From assembly GCF_937910895.1 (NCBI RefSeq), contig NZ_CALEMI010000014.1, positions 1 to 43,016 of the forward strand: a stretch of 43,016 nucleotides of DNA, written 5' to 3'. Positions 23,308-31,017 of this stretch are shown piece by piece. Under the pieces are notes generated by a model, which was not told the DNA's origin, searched no databases, and saw only the letters and a program-made list of their open reading frames with translations. Source of the DNA: an uncultured Dokdonia sp. (GTDB taxonomy: Bacteria > Bacteroidota > Bacteroidia > Flavobacteriales > Flavobacteriaceae). The position numbers and the translations under genes are program-made. The stretch's first letter is position 1. Each line of letters opens with the position of its first letter.

Positions 23308-25854
23308 ATGAAACAATTTATCTTAGCACTCGTGCTATTATGGGGTAGTTTTACCTATGCCCATCCAAAGAATCCAGTAGACAAAATCGGAACGATTAAA
23401 GGAAAAGTACTGGATAAGCAACTACAAGAACCGCTTCCCTTTGTAACAGTTTCTATACTAGATGCTAAAGGCGAGCTCATCACAGGAGGAATCACAGATG
23501 ATAATGGTCTGTTTGAAATTAAAGGAATTCCCGAAGGAGAAAATACAGTAACGATTCAGTTCATAGGCTATAAAATATACAGTACACCTATTAACGTGAG
23601 TCGAGAAAACAGAGATATTGATTTAGGAACTGTTACGCTAGAAGAAGAAGTTACGGGTCTGGATGAAGTAACCGTTGTTGCAGAGCGTACAACCATACAA
23701 CAAAAAATAGATCGTAAGGTGATTACTGTTGGAAAAGATTTGACCACCTCTGGTCCTACTGCTGGAGATATTATGAATAATCTCCCATCAGTAACGGTAG
23801 ATCAACAATCTGGGAATTTATCGCTGAGAGGGAATCAGAATGTACAAGTGATGGTAGACGGAAAGTTATCTAATGTTCCTGTTGCTCAATTATTAAAGCA
23901 AATCCCTTCTACATCTATTAAGCAAATTGAGTTGATTACCAATCCTTCAGCAAAGTACAATCCTGAAGGGATGAGCGGCTTGATCAATATCATTTTACAT
24001 AAGAATGCCAATCTAGGAACAAATGTAAATATCAACACAGGCATAACCTATCAAGACAATCCAAAATGGAATACAGGAATTGATGTTAACTACAGAAACG
24101 GAAAATTCAATCTCTTTGGAAGCTGGGGTGGTAACTATAACAAAAATGCCAACTTTGGTTTTGTAGACCGTGAGCAAGATCAGATTTTTCAGGATTTCGA
24201 TTTCTTTGACGATAGTAATTCTAACTTGTTTAAAGTAGGTGTCGATTATTATATCAATGATAAAAATACCTTGTCTGTTTTTACCAATCAAAACCTCTTT
24301 AACGGTTTTGTAACAGGAACGACAGTTGTAAATTTCCCAACAGATGCTAATGATGTGAGTCAAATTTTTGATAACAGAAATGACAATACCTCCTCCCAAT
24401 ATAATGTGGATTATAAATTAGCATTAGCCAAAGAGGGAAGTTCTATTGAGCTGGAAGTAGATCACAATATCTTTACAGGGGATGAGAATGGACTCTTCCT
24501 TTTTGACGGCGAAAATGTAGCTCAAGATTATGTAGATGCTATCAATACAGATCGTACAAGAACGACGATTAACTTAGATTATGTAAATCCGTTATCTGAA
24601 ACGTTAAAGCTAGAAGCTGGCGCACAAGCACGAATCTTTGCCTCTGAAATTGAACGATCTACAGATCAGTTGGTGATTAATCCGTTTAACCTTTCGACAG
24701 ATCCAGATACGTTTATCAATGCACCAGCAACCAACTTTGATTATGCAAGAGATATTTACTCGTTATATGCTTCTGTGAATAAGAAATGGGAGAAATGGTC
24801 TGCGCAATTTGGACTTCGTTTTGAGTCTGTAAATGTGACTGCCAATACGAGAGAAACCTTTTTAGAAGGTGTTGTTACCGATGATTTATCAAATTTTGAT
24901 ACTGATCCTTCCGTACAAGTATCTCGTGATGGGAATAGCGTACTTCGTAATTTCGGAAATGACTATACGCAATTATATCCGTCGGCGTTTATTACCTATA
25001 ATCCCTCGGAGAAGAATCAGTATCAGTTAAGTTATAGCAGACGTGTGGATCGTCCTGGGATTGGGCAAGTAAATCCGATTAGAGAGTTTAGTACCCCGTT
25101 GATTTCGGCATTTGGAAATCCGTCGTTGATTCCGCAATTTACCAATTCGTTAGAAGTGAATTATACGCGTAACCTAGAAAAAGGATCGATTACGACTGGC
25201 GTATTTTATCGCTCGGTATCAGACTTGATTAATCAGGCGTTGTTGTACAACCGTACCGATCCGAATTTAAATAGTTTGATTTTTACAAATGATAACTTTG
25301 ACGATACGTCTTCGTATGGATTGGAAATATCGGCGAATTATAAGCCATTGTCGTGGTGGAATTTTAATGCAAGTTTTGATGTCTTTTCTCAAACACAACA
25401 GTCGTTTGCAGAAACCGTAGATCCAACAACTGACAATCCAACAGTGAATGATATTACAAGTAGCAATTTTGAAATAGACAATGTAGTGTGGAATTTTAGA
25501 GTGTTCAATAATTTTAAAGCCACCAAAAAATTGACCTTTTCTGCCTTTGTTATGTATCGTGGGGCTAATGAGAATATCCAGTTTGAAGTAGACCCTATGT
25601 TTATGACCAACATCGGAGCACGATACAATTTCTGGGAAGGAAAAGCAACCGCAAGCTTGAACTACAATGACATCTTTAATACGATGAAGTTTCAAGGGAC
25701 AGGAACCCGTCCATTTAATCAAAATATCCAGTTCAATTGGGAAAGTAATACAATTAATGCAGCATTATCGCTTCGTTTAGGAAGTAATAAATACCGTGCA
25801 AAATCCAGAAAGCGTCGTGATAAAGATGAGAAAGAAGGTGGCGGAATTTTTTAG
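23308..25854 (+). CDS. TonB-dependent outer membrane receptor
   Basis: An 848-residue receptor from the ATG at 23308, chosen because it begins the signal peptide MKQFILALVLLWGSFTYAH. A CarboxypepD_reg-like domain (about 30-110: GTIKGKVLDKQLQEPLPFVTV...GGITDDNGLFEIKGIPEGEN) is followed by the plug (TAGDIMNNLPSVTVDQQSGNLSLRGNQNVQVMVDGK) and a beta-barrel of the OMP_b-brl_3 type, ending in basic KSRKRRDKDEKEGGG rather than a terminal aromatic residue. The barrel carries YSRRVDRPGIGQVNPI, typical of this subfamily. Ligand unknown; with no SusD partner it is not a classic glycan system. Possible peptide or metal-complex importer (inference). Confidence 0.93.
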   Translation: MKQFILALVLLWGSFTYAHPKNPVDKIGTIKGKVLDKQLQEPLPFVTVSILDAKGELITGGITDDNGLFEIKGIPEGENTVTIQFIGYKIYSTPINVSRENRDIDLGTVTLEEEVTGLDEVTVVAERTTIQQKIDRKVITVGKDLTTSGPTAGDIMNNLPSVTVDQQSGNLSLRGNQNVQVMVDGKLSNVPVAQLLKQIPSTSIKQIELITNPSAKYNPEGMSGLINIILHKNANLGTNVNINTGITYQDNPKWNTGIDVNYRNGKFNLFGSWGGNYNKNANFGFVDREQDQIFQDFDFFDDSNSNLFKVGVDYYINDKNTLSVFTNQNLFNGFVTGTTVVNFPTDANDVSQIFDNRNDNTSSQYNVDYKLALAKEGSSIELEVDHNIFTGDENGLFLFDGENVAQDYVDAINTDRTRTTINLDYVNPLSETLKLEAGAQARIFASEIERSTDQLVINPFNLSTDPDTFINAPATNFDYARDIYSLYASVNKKWEKWSAQFGLRFESVNVTANTRETFLEGVVTDDLSNFDTDPSVQVSRDGNSVLRNFGNDYTQLYPSAFITYNPSEKNQYQLSYSRRVDRPGIGQVNPIREFSTPLISAFGNPSLIPQFTNSLEVNYTRNLEKGSITTGVFYRSVSDLINQALLYNRTDPNLNSLIFTNDNFDDTSSYGLEISANYKPLSWWNFNASFDVFSQTQQSFAETVDPTTDNPTVNDITSSNFEIDNVVWNFRVFNNFKATKKLTFSAFVMYRGANENIQFEVDPMFMTNIGARYNFWEGKATASLNYNDIFNTMKFQGTGTRPFNQNIQFNWESNTINAALSLRLGSNKYRAKSRKRRDKDEKEGGGIF

Positions 25855-25929
25855 ATTGCTTTACATAAGTAAAAATATCTAGATACTGTGACCTAACTTC
25901 CAATGGTACCCTTGCAGTATCTATGATTT

Positions 25930-25968
25930 GAAAACCGAAGTTTGATCGCTTCGGTTTTCTTGTTTTTT
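25930..25968 (+). terminator. intrinsic terminator
   Basis: GAAAACCGAAG (25930-25940), an eight-base loop and CTTCGGTTTTC (25949-25959) are followed by a T-rich stretch. It lies 75 bases after the TonB receptor stop. Confidence 0.85.
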
Positions 25969-26003
25969 ACGCTTTCGCGAAACTGCCTGCAGGTAGGAGC
26001 GTA
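25969..26003 (+). repeat. palindrome interrupted by a second palindrome
   Basis: ACGCTTTCGCGAA is followed by a 15-base near-palindrome CTGCCTGCAGGTAGG (25983-25997) and then AGCGTA. Removing the insert restores the window-wide palindrome exactly. Confidence 0.75.
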
Positions 26004-26052
26004 CTCTGTAACAACACCTATAAAATACTTATTTAAAAAAGCATTTTAAAAA

Positions 26053-26123
26053 TGTCAAACTGAGCTTGTCGAAGTTTTTAACATACTGATTTACAAGCCT
26101 CCTTCGACAGGCTCAGAATGACA
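26053..26123. repeat. CTGAGC-TGTCGAAG inverted pair
   Basis: TGTCAAACTGAGCTTGTCGAA (26053-26073) pairs with the reverse complement of TTCGACAGGCTCAGAATGAC (26103-26122) with few mismatches, giving a long stem around a roughly 25-base loop. A related pair is at 36463-36545. Confidence 0.75.
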
Positions 26124-26187
26124 ATCAGTTTGTTTTTGGAACATTTTAGATACCCTACATATATAGATCGTATCTCTATAAAAAAGT

Positions 26188-26583
26188 CTAATTATAAAAA
26201 CGCTTAAAAATCTCAACAAGGCGTGTAGAAGGAATCATCTTGTTTTCGTGATCATCCATCTCGCTTAAGATTTGCTCAATGGCTTCTGGGCGAATTCCCA
26301 ATTTTAACCCATAATTACGGATGGCGTCTAACTCTGTAAAATGCGTCTCTTGATCGACGTTCATTAATAATAAAAGTCTATGAAACTGAGTGATACGTTG
26401 TAACTCGGTACTGAGTACACTTATTTTTAAAGGGTTGGCGTGAAGGGTATCTACCTCTGTTTTAGAAAGTCCTAAACGTGCTGCTACGGCAAGGATAAAT
26501 TCGTACTCACGCTCGTGTAATATGTTATCAGCTTTTGCCAAACCAATCATATCTGAAATAATCTGTTTTTTCTCTGTACTCAC
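26188..26583 (-). CDS. TerB-like helical protein
   Basis: A 131-residue all-helical cytoplasmic protein. It starts KKQIISDMIGLAKADNILHEREYEFILAVAARLGLSKTEV, the TerB/DjlA-like pattern in which an acidic D-x-x-x-x-x-E loop follows a paired helix. Later it has HRLLLLMNVDQETHFTELDAIRNYGLKLGI. Homologues in flavobacteria are sometimes labelled as excinuclease subunits, but it shares nothing with UvrB. TerB proteins bind metal and associate with stress and membrane complexes; no other ter genes are present here. It is a single gene on the minus strand. Confidence 0.75.
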   Translation of the reverse strand: MSTEKKQIISDMIGLAKADNILHEREYEFILAVAARLGLSKTEVDTLHANPLKISVLSTELQRITQFHRLLLLMNVDQETHFTELDAIRNYGLKLGIRPEAIEQILSEMDDHENKMIPSTRLVEIFKRFYN

Positions 26584-26822
26584 AACGCTTGTTTTTTGTC
26601 GTGCAATATAAGCGTTATTCTGTTTTTATGAAAATGGGGAGTTTACAATAATAATAACTTATTAAATGAAATTAGCAAATAATCTTTGGAGCAAGCTTCG
26701 AGGGATTGGATACCCAATCTAAAATTAGGATAAGTCTTAGATCTCGCTGAAAAAAGCGGGATTAATTCAACTAGCTGTTTTAAATTTTATTGCTTCACAA
26801 CTCTTTAAAAACAGCGTTTCAC

Positions 26823-26859
26823 TAAAAAAACAGCAAAAAGGGCATACACCCTTTTTGCT
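26823..26859 (-). terminator. terminator of the GG-leader peptide gene
   Basis: AGCAAAAAGGG (26832-26842), loop CATACA and CCCTTTTTGCT (26849-26859) form a perfect 11-base stem. On the minus strand it is followed by seven T (26824-26830). It lies 24 bases after the stop of the peptide gene, showing that the gene is a monocistronic transcription unit. Confidence 0.88.
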
Positions 26860-26882
26860 ATTATCAACAAATCAGGCACTCT

Positions 26883-27077
26883 CTAGCACCCCCCTAAACC
26901 ACTACAAGGCACTTCTATTCCATCACAGAAACAAGTAACCCCTTCGCCAGGTCGACCCCAGTTTCCGCTAACTTCTACTGTCATATAGTCATCTTCATAC
27001 ACAACATATCCTCCTTGAATTGACTTTTGCTCTTTTGTACTTAGTGCTGTTCCTAAATTTGAAATCTTTCTTAACAT
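26883..27077 (-). CDS. double-glycine leader peptide (RiPP/bacteriocin-like precursor)
   Basis: A 64-residue peptide. Residues 1-23 (MLRKISNLGTALSTKEQ, then KSIQGG) form a typical double-glycine leader of the Bacteroidota type (L-x-K-x-EQK-I-GG), which is normally removed by a C39-peptidase ABC exporter. The predicted 41-residue core begins with three tyrosines among acidic residues (Y24, Y27, E28, D29, D30, Y31), has an N-W-G-R-P-G turn, and ends with four cysteines (C49, C51, C58 and the C-terminal C64). No exporter or cyclase is encoded nearby; the only neighbour is a divergent sulfotransferase 204 bases away. Its own strong terminator supports real expression. Product and target unknown. 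Confidence 0.8.
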   Translation of the reverse strand: MLRKISNLGTALSTKEQKSIQGGYVVYEDDYMTVEVSGNWGRPGEGVTCFCDGIEVPCSGLGGC

Positions 27078-27234
27078 AATTATACATTTTATTTTTCCTA
27101 CTCTATTTAGAACTAGGCTTTTCGGATACCGCCTTTACTTGAAATTTTAATTCCCTACCCTTAAGAGCACTATTTGATATTTTGTTACCCTCTTATTTTA
27201 AAAAAATTACGAGTACTGCTCATAAAACAATATG

Positions 27235-27242
27235 TAACTTCG
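27235..27242 (+). promoter_or_regulatory. possible -7 element for the sulfotransferase
   Basis: TAACTTCG differs by one base from the Bacteroidota TAnnTTTG consensus and lies 39 bases before the ATG at 27282. No clear -33 box is seen. Confidence 0.3.
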
Positions 27243-27281
27243 CCCCCGACCTTCTAAAACCCTACCTACTTAGGTATCTAT

Positions 27282-27854
27282 ATGATCATCATCCATACCC
27301 GAAAAACCATCTTTATTCACATCCATAGAACAGGAGGTTCTAGTATGATTTCACTCTTAAAAAAAGCACTTCCTAATCAAGTAGCAGTTATCGCACAGCA
27401 CGGAAATGCCTCAACAATGGAAAGGAAGTTCCTTAAAGAACATCCTGAGTATTTTATATTTAGTATGGTACGTAATCCTTGGGAAAGACTGTTTTCTTGG
27501 TACTCGTTACTTTATAAATGGGATCCGCTAAATCTAGAAGAAGAACGTATACGGTTTGAAGAATTTCTCATTAATACAGCACAAGACAACGGTAATGATT
27601 CTTTTCTTTTAAATCAATTGGATTATTTTAAAAATACCACGCATAGTATGGATGATGTGACCATCTATCGCTATGAAAACTATATGGAAGAAATAAAGAA
27701 AATAGCAGATCGCCTTGGAATTGACATACAAGAGATTCCGCTTCTTAATGAAACCACACCTAAAAATTATAGAGCATATTATACCGAAAAAGGAAAAGCA
27801 TTGGTCGCCCAAAAATGTGCTAGAGATATTGACCATTTTGGGTATTCGTATTAA
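27282..27854 (+). CDS. small sulfotransferase (Sulfotransfer_2-like)
   Basis: A 190-residue cytoplasmic enzyme expected to transfer sulfate from PAPS to a hydroxyl or tyrosine. The 5'-phosphosulfate loop is IFIHIHRTGGSS (residues 10-21). The 3'-phosphate-binding motif is FSMVRNPWERLFSWYS, with R64 and S72 in the conserved R-x7-S spacing. A YRYENY segment (about 128-133) and NETTPKNYRAYYTE (about 150-163) close the fold, as in family 2 sulfotransferases. It is short for the family but keeps both cofactor motifs. It diverges from the GG-leader peptide gene, whose core carries an acidic tyrosine cluster, so the peptide is a plausible substrate (inference). Alternative: a glycan sulfotransferase. 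Confidence 0.88.
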   Translation: MIIIHTRKTIFIHIHRTGGSSMISLLKKALPNQVAVIAQHGNASTMERKFLKEHPEYFIFSMVRNPWERLFSWYSLLYKWDPLNLEEERIRFEEFLINTAQDNGNDSFLLNQLDYFKNTTHSMDDVTIYRYENYMEEIKKIADRLGIDIQEIPLLNETTPKNYRAYYTEKGKALVAQKCARDIDHFGYSY

Positions 27855-27960
27855 GCCCTCAAGCCTCCTTGCCCCCAAAGTGGGAATAAATCCCCTAACC
27901 CCAAAGGGGGACTCTTACGCTTGCTTATATAGCTCAAAATATATATGATAAATAGAGACT

Positions 27961-27988
27961 ACTCTAAAATAGAGTACTACTCTATTTT
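27961..27988 (+). repeat. ACTCTAAAATAGAGT repeat, copy B
   Basis: Differs from the inverted copy at 36229-36256 at about one position and shares its two halves with 6343-6370. Confidence 0.65.
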
Positions 27989-28044
27989 TAAAACCCTCAT
28001 TAGAGTTTCCCCTCTAGAAAGAGGGGATTGATACCTATTTAATT

Positions 28045-28179
28045 TTAAAATGTCGTGTCCAAGGCGTAGTTGTTTTTTATTCTAAAGACGCTACGATTTT
28101 ATTGCATAGCCTTAGCTACGGAATATATGAGTAAGGAATTTAGAATGAAAAAGAACAAGCTGACATTGCGACATTTTAC
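28045..28179. repeat. MITE-like imperfect inverted repeat
   Basis: Left arm about 28045-28086 (TTAAAATGTCG...TTGTTTTTTATTCTAAA) and right arm about 28139-28179 (TTTAGAATGAAAAAGAACAA...CGACATTTTA) are reverse complements with mismatches in the middle, around a 50-base centre. No coding capacity. It could be a miniature transposable element or a structured RNA. Confidence 0.55.
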
Positions 28180-28448
28180 GATTAAATTGGTATGAGGGGT
28201 GTGTTCTCATGAACTCACAAATTACACAGTAAAAACACCTCCCTAACCCTCCTTCTTAAGAGGGAAACTCAAACGTAAAAACAAAACTTTAGCAAGGTTC
28301 CTTTTTAAGAAGGATTTTTTTTGGAAAATGTGATGTAGAAAATAACAAGAACAACAATTAACATAATCCGTTAAACACTATTTAGGGAAGGTCAAAAACT
28401 ACCGACTACTGACTAACAGCTACCTACTAAAAACTAACAGTCAACAAC

Positions 28449-29681
28449 TTACTCAAACCGAATCGACTTCACTGGGCTAATCTTCGTGATGATGTAGGAA
28501 GGAATTAATAGCATAAAAAGACATAACGCAAACACGCTGACATTAAGGACTAAGATCTGTCCAAAATTAATATACACGGGAGCGACTTTCACGTAATACG
28601 TTTCGGGGTTGAGGGTAATGATTTCAAAATACCGTTGCGCATAGAGCAGCCCTAATCCGATGAGATTTCCCCAGAACAAGCCCATCCCGATCAGGTACAT
28701 CGCATTGTATATAAATATTTTTCGGATACTATAATCAGAAGCCCCTAAGGCTTTTAAAATTCCAATCATACGCGTTCGTTCTAAAATCAGTACGAGTAAC
28801 GCCACAATCATATTAATACCCGCCACAATAATCATAATGGCGATAATCAGCCCGATATTAAAATCAAACAACTTTACCCATTCAAAAATATTACGATTAC
28901 GCTCTACCACGGTCATCGACCGTAAAAAGGAACCTGTATTTTGATACACATAATTATTAACTTCTTGCACCTCATCAAAATCATCTACAAACACTTCAAA
29001 AGCACCCACCTCATCATTTTTCCACTTATTAATCCGTTGGATATGGCGGATATCTGCCATAAGATATACCTTATCAAACTCCTGATACGCACTCTCATAA
29101 ATCCCCACAATATCCAATCGCAACGGGCGTGGTGTATCCGATCTGTTATCTATAAAATAGACAATTACCTTATCGCCGAGTGAGAAACCGAGTCTGTTAG
29201 CGAGATATCGACTGATCAGCATTTCGGTATTGAGTTCTTCTGTAAATATGGGAAAACGTCCCTCTACGAGATAATCATCTATCCGATCCCAATCATAATC
29301 GGCGCCGAGCCCTTTGACAAGTACGCCTTCAAAATCGGTAGCGGTACGGATGATTCCAGATCGGGTTGCCACCGCTTGTATGTGCGTTACTTCAGGAACA
29401 GCATCAAAATCTGGATAAAAATCTTGTGCTCTCGGGATAGGATTTACTGTTTCTTGGCTATTATTTCCATCAAAATTAGACACCAAAATATCACCATTAA
29501 AGGCAGATACCTTCTCTCGTATCTTTTTTTGTAATCCTAATCCGGTTGCAATCGCGATAAGCATGGTGATCATTCCGATGGCAATCGCAATGATCGCAAT
29601 TTTTATAATCGTAGTAGAAGCACTACTTTTATACGATGTTGCCCCATGTAATCGTTTTGCTATAAAATACTCCAGATTCAA
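28449..29681 (-). CDS. LolC/E-like ABC transporter permease
   Basis: About 411 residues; an inner-membrane permease of the FtsX/MacB-like fold, nearest in layout to LolC/LolE of lipoprotein export. One N-terminal helix (IIKIAIIAIAIGMITMLIAIATGL) is followed by a large periplasmic domain and three C-terminal helices (IGLIIAIMIIVAGINMIVALLVLILERT, IFIYNAMYLIGMGLFWGNLIGLGLL, ILVLNVSVFALCLFMLLIPSYII). The ERTRMIGILKALGAS motif that couples to the ATPase is clear. No ATG is available: TTG at 29681 (then NLEYFIAKRL, the family N-terminus) or TTG at 29702 must be the start. It lies head-to-head with the NamZ-like gene with no intergenic space. No LolD ATPase is nearby. Confidence 0.88.
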   Translation of the reverse strand: MNLEYFIAKRLHGATSYKSSASTTIIKIAIIAIAIGMITMLIAIATGLGLQKKIREKVSAFNGDILVSNFDGNNSQETVNPIPRAQDFYPDFDAVPEVTHIQAVATRSGIIRTATDFEGVLVKGLGADYDWDRIDDYLVEGRFPIFTEELNTEMLISRYLANRLGFSLGDKVIVYFIDNRSDTPRPLRLDIVGIYESAYQEFDKVYLMADIRHIQRINKWKNDEVGAFEVFVDDFDEVQEVNNYVYQNTGSFLRSMTVVERNRNIFEWVKLFDFNIGLIIAIMIIVAGINMIVALLVLILERTRMIGILKALGASDYSIRKIFIYNAMYLIGMGLFWGNLIGLGLLYAQRYFEIITLNPETYYVKVAPVYINFGQILVLNVSVFALCLFMLLIPSYIITKISPVKSIRFE

Positions 29682-29682
29682 A

Positions 29683-30984
29683 ATGCAGATTCTTTTGTTC
29701 AAAAATACCTTTTTTTTAACGCTCTTTCTCTTAATTTCTTGTGGAAATGGGAATCACGTTTCTAATTCTACAGATCGTAAGGAGGTTTCCGCTTTCGCGA
29801 AAGCGGACTCAAACGCAGCAAATTCGAAAACGGAAATACAAAATACGAAAGATCAGCAGAACCTTCCGATTATTGTAGGTGCCAATCGAACGACTGAATA
29901 TTTGCCGTTATTACAAAACAAAAAAGTGGGCGTCGTGACCAATCAAAGCGGACTCATTTTTAAAACCGAAACACATAGCAAAGAAAAAAGCACCCATTTG
30001 GTAGATTCGCTACTCAGCCTTGGAATTGCTGTCAAACACGTGTATTCGCCAGAACATGGGTTTAGAGGTGATGCAGATGCAGGCGAAAAAGTAAAAGACA
30101 GCAAAGACCCAAAAACTGGCTTGCCTATTGTTTCCTTGCACGGTAAAAATAAAAAGCCGACACAAGAACAATTACAAGATATTGATATTTTAGTATTTGA
30201 TATTCAGGATGTGGGCGTACGGTTTTACACTTATATTTCTACACTGACATACGTGATGGAAGCCGCCGCAGAAAAAGGAATTCCTGTGATTGTGCTCGAC
30301 AGACCCAACCCAAATGCACATTATATAGATGGCCCAACTTTAGAGCCTGAGCATAGTAGTTTTTTAGGAATGCATCCTATTCCACTAGTCTACGGAATGA
30401 CGATTGGAGAATACGCACAGATGGTCAATGGAGAACGATGGCTGACTGATGGAATTCAATGTGACCTTACCGTGATTCCGTTACAAAACTGGAAGTATGA
30501 TACTCGCTACTCCTTACCCACACGACCTTCACCCAATTTACCGAATGACAAGAGCATTAACTTGTATCCAAGTCTCGGCTTTTTTGAAGGTACGACCATC
30601 AATGCAGGACGAGGTACCGAAATACAATTTCAAATTTTTGGCTCTCCCCTATTACCTGCTGCGTATTTCCCTTTTGAATATACACCGCAATCTAATTTTG
30701 GCGCCAAAAACCCAAAAGAAAAAGGAAACCTTTGCCATGGACTCGATTTACGAGAGCAAGACTATCTGGCGCGCGTGAATTTAGAATGGCTTGTGGAAGC
30801 TTATACAGCACATACGGATAAAGAAAATTTCTTTAAAACAGCAAGTTTTACGTTGCATGCGGGTACCAAAAAATTACAAGAGCAAATTGAAAAAGGCTAT
30901 ACGTTTAAAGAAATAAAGAAAGGTTGGTATGCCGATATCGACACCTTTAAAAGCATCCGAAAAAAATACCTTATCTATCAATAA
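29683..30984 (+). CDS. NamZ-like (DUF1343) lipoprotein
   Basis: 433 residues from the ATG at 29683, preferred because it yields the lipoprotein signal MQILLFKNTFFLTLFLLISC with Cys20. The body is the DUF1343 family, which includes the Bacillus exo-beta-N-acetylmuramidase NamZ that trims MurNAc from peptidoglycan fragments. Visible: KKVGVVTNQSGLI, VYSPEHGFRGDADAG, LPIVSLHGKNKKP, IDILVFDIQDVGVRFYTYISTL, VLDRPNPN and FFEGTTINAGRGTE. Probably tethered in the periplasm and acting in cell-wall recycling. The linker after the lipobox (SAFAKAD) is encoded by the palindrome. Its promoter must lie inside the divergent permease gene. Confidence 0.92.
   Translation: MQILLFKNTFFLTLFLLISCGNGNHVSNSTDRKEVSAFAKADSNAANSKTEIQNTKDQQNLPIIVGANRTTEYLPLLQNKKVGVVTNQSGLIFKTETHSKEKSTHLVDSLLSLGIAVKHVYSPEHGFRGDADAGEKVKDSKDPKTGLPIVSLHGKNKKPTQEQLQDIDILVFDIQDVGVRFYTYISTLTYVMEAAAEKGIPVIVLDRPNPNAHYIDGPTLEPEHSSFLGMHPIPLVYGMTIGEYAQMVNGERWLTDGIQCDLTVIPLQNWKYDTRYSLPTRPSPNLPNDKSINLYPSLGFFEGTTINAGRGTEIQFQIFGSPLLPAAYFPFEYTPQSNFGAKNPKEKGNLCHGLDLREQDYLARVNLEWLVEAYTAHTDKENFFKTASFTLHAGTKKLQEQIEKGYTFKEIKKGWYADIDTFKSIRKKYLIYQ
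29789..29806. repeat. GCTTTCGCGAAAGC palindrome, copy 7 (in CDS)
   Basis: An 18-base perfect palindrome CCGCTTTCGCGAAAGCGG in the linker of the NamZ-like lipoprotein, read as SAFAKA. Confidence 0.9.
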
Positions 30985-31017
30985 AAAAATTTACTTGCAA
31001 ATAAAAAATTTGAAAAA

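Larger units (their letters stand above)
25855..26187. other. intergenic repeats downstream of the TonB receptor
   Basis: No gene seen. It contains a terminator (25930-25968), an interrupted copy of the palindrome (25969-26003) and an inverted CTGAGC-TGTCGAAG repeat pair (26053-26123). Confidence 0.7.
27855..28448. other. repeat-rich intergenic region
   Basis: No gene recognised. It contains C/G-run hairpins (for example CCCCTAACCCCAAAGGGG at 27884-27910 and TCCCCTCT/AGAGGGGA around 28008-28027), an ACTCTAAAATAGA repeat (27961-27988), a long imperfect inverted repeat (28045-28179), a T-flanked hairpin near 28297-28322 and a degenerate ACTGACTAACAGCT-type run (28385-28445). Confidence 0.7.

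Noticed and set aside
24013-25722. Minus-strand open frames opposite the TonB receptor
   Set aside because: The receptor frame is complete and domain-supported; the antisense frames show no domains.
26188-26583. Excinuclease subunit annotation for the TerB-like gene
   Set aside because: It has no UvrB motifs; the helix pattern fits TerB-like proteins.
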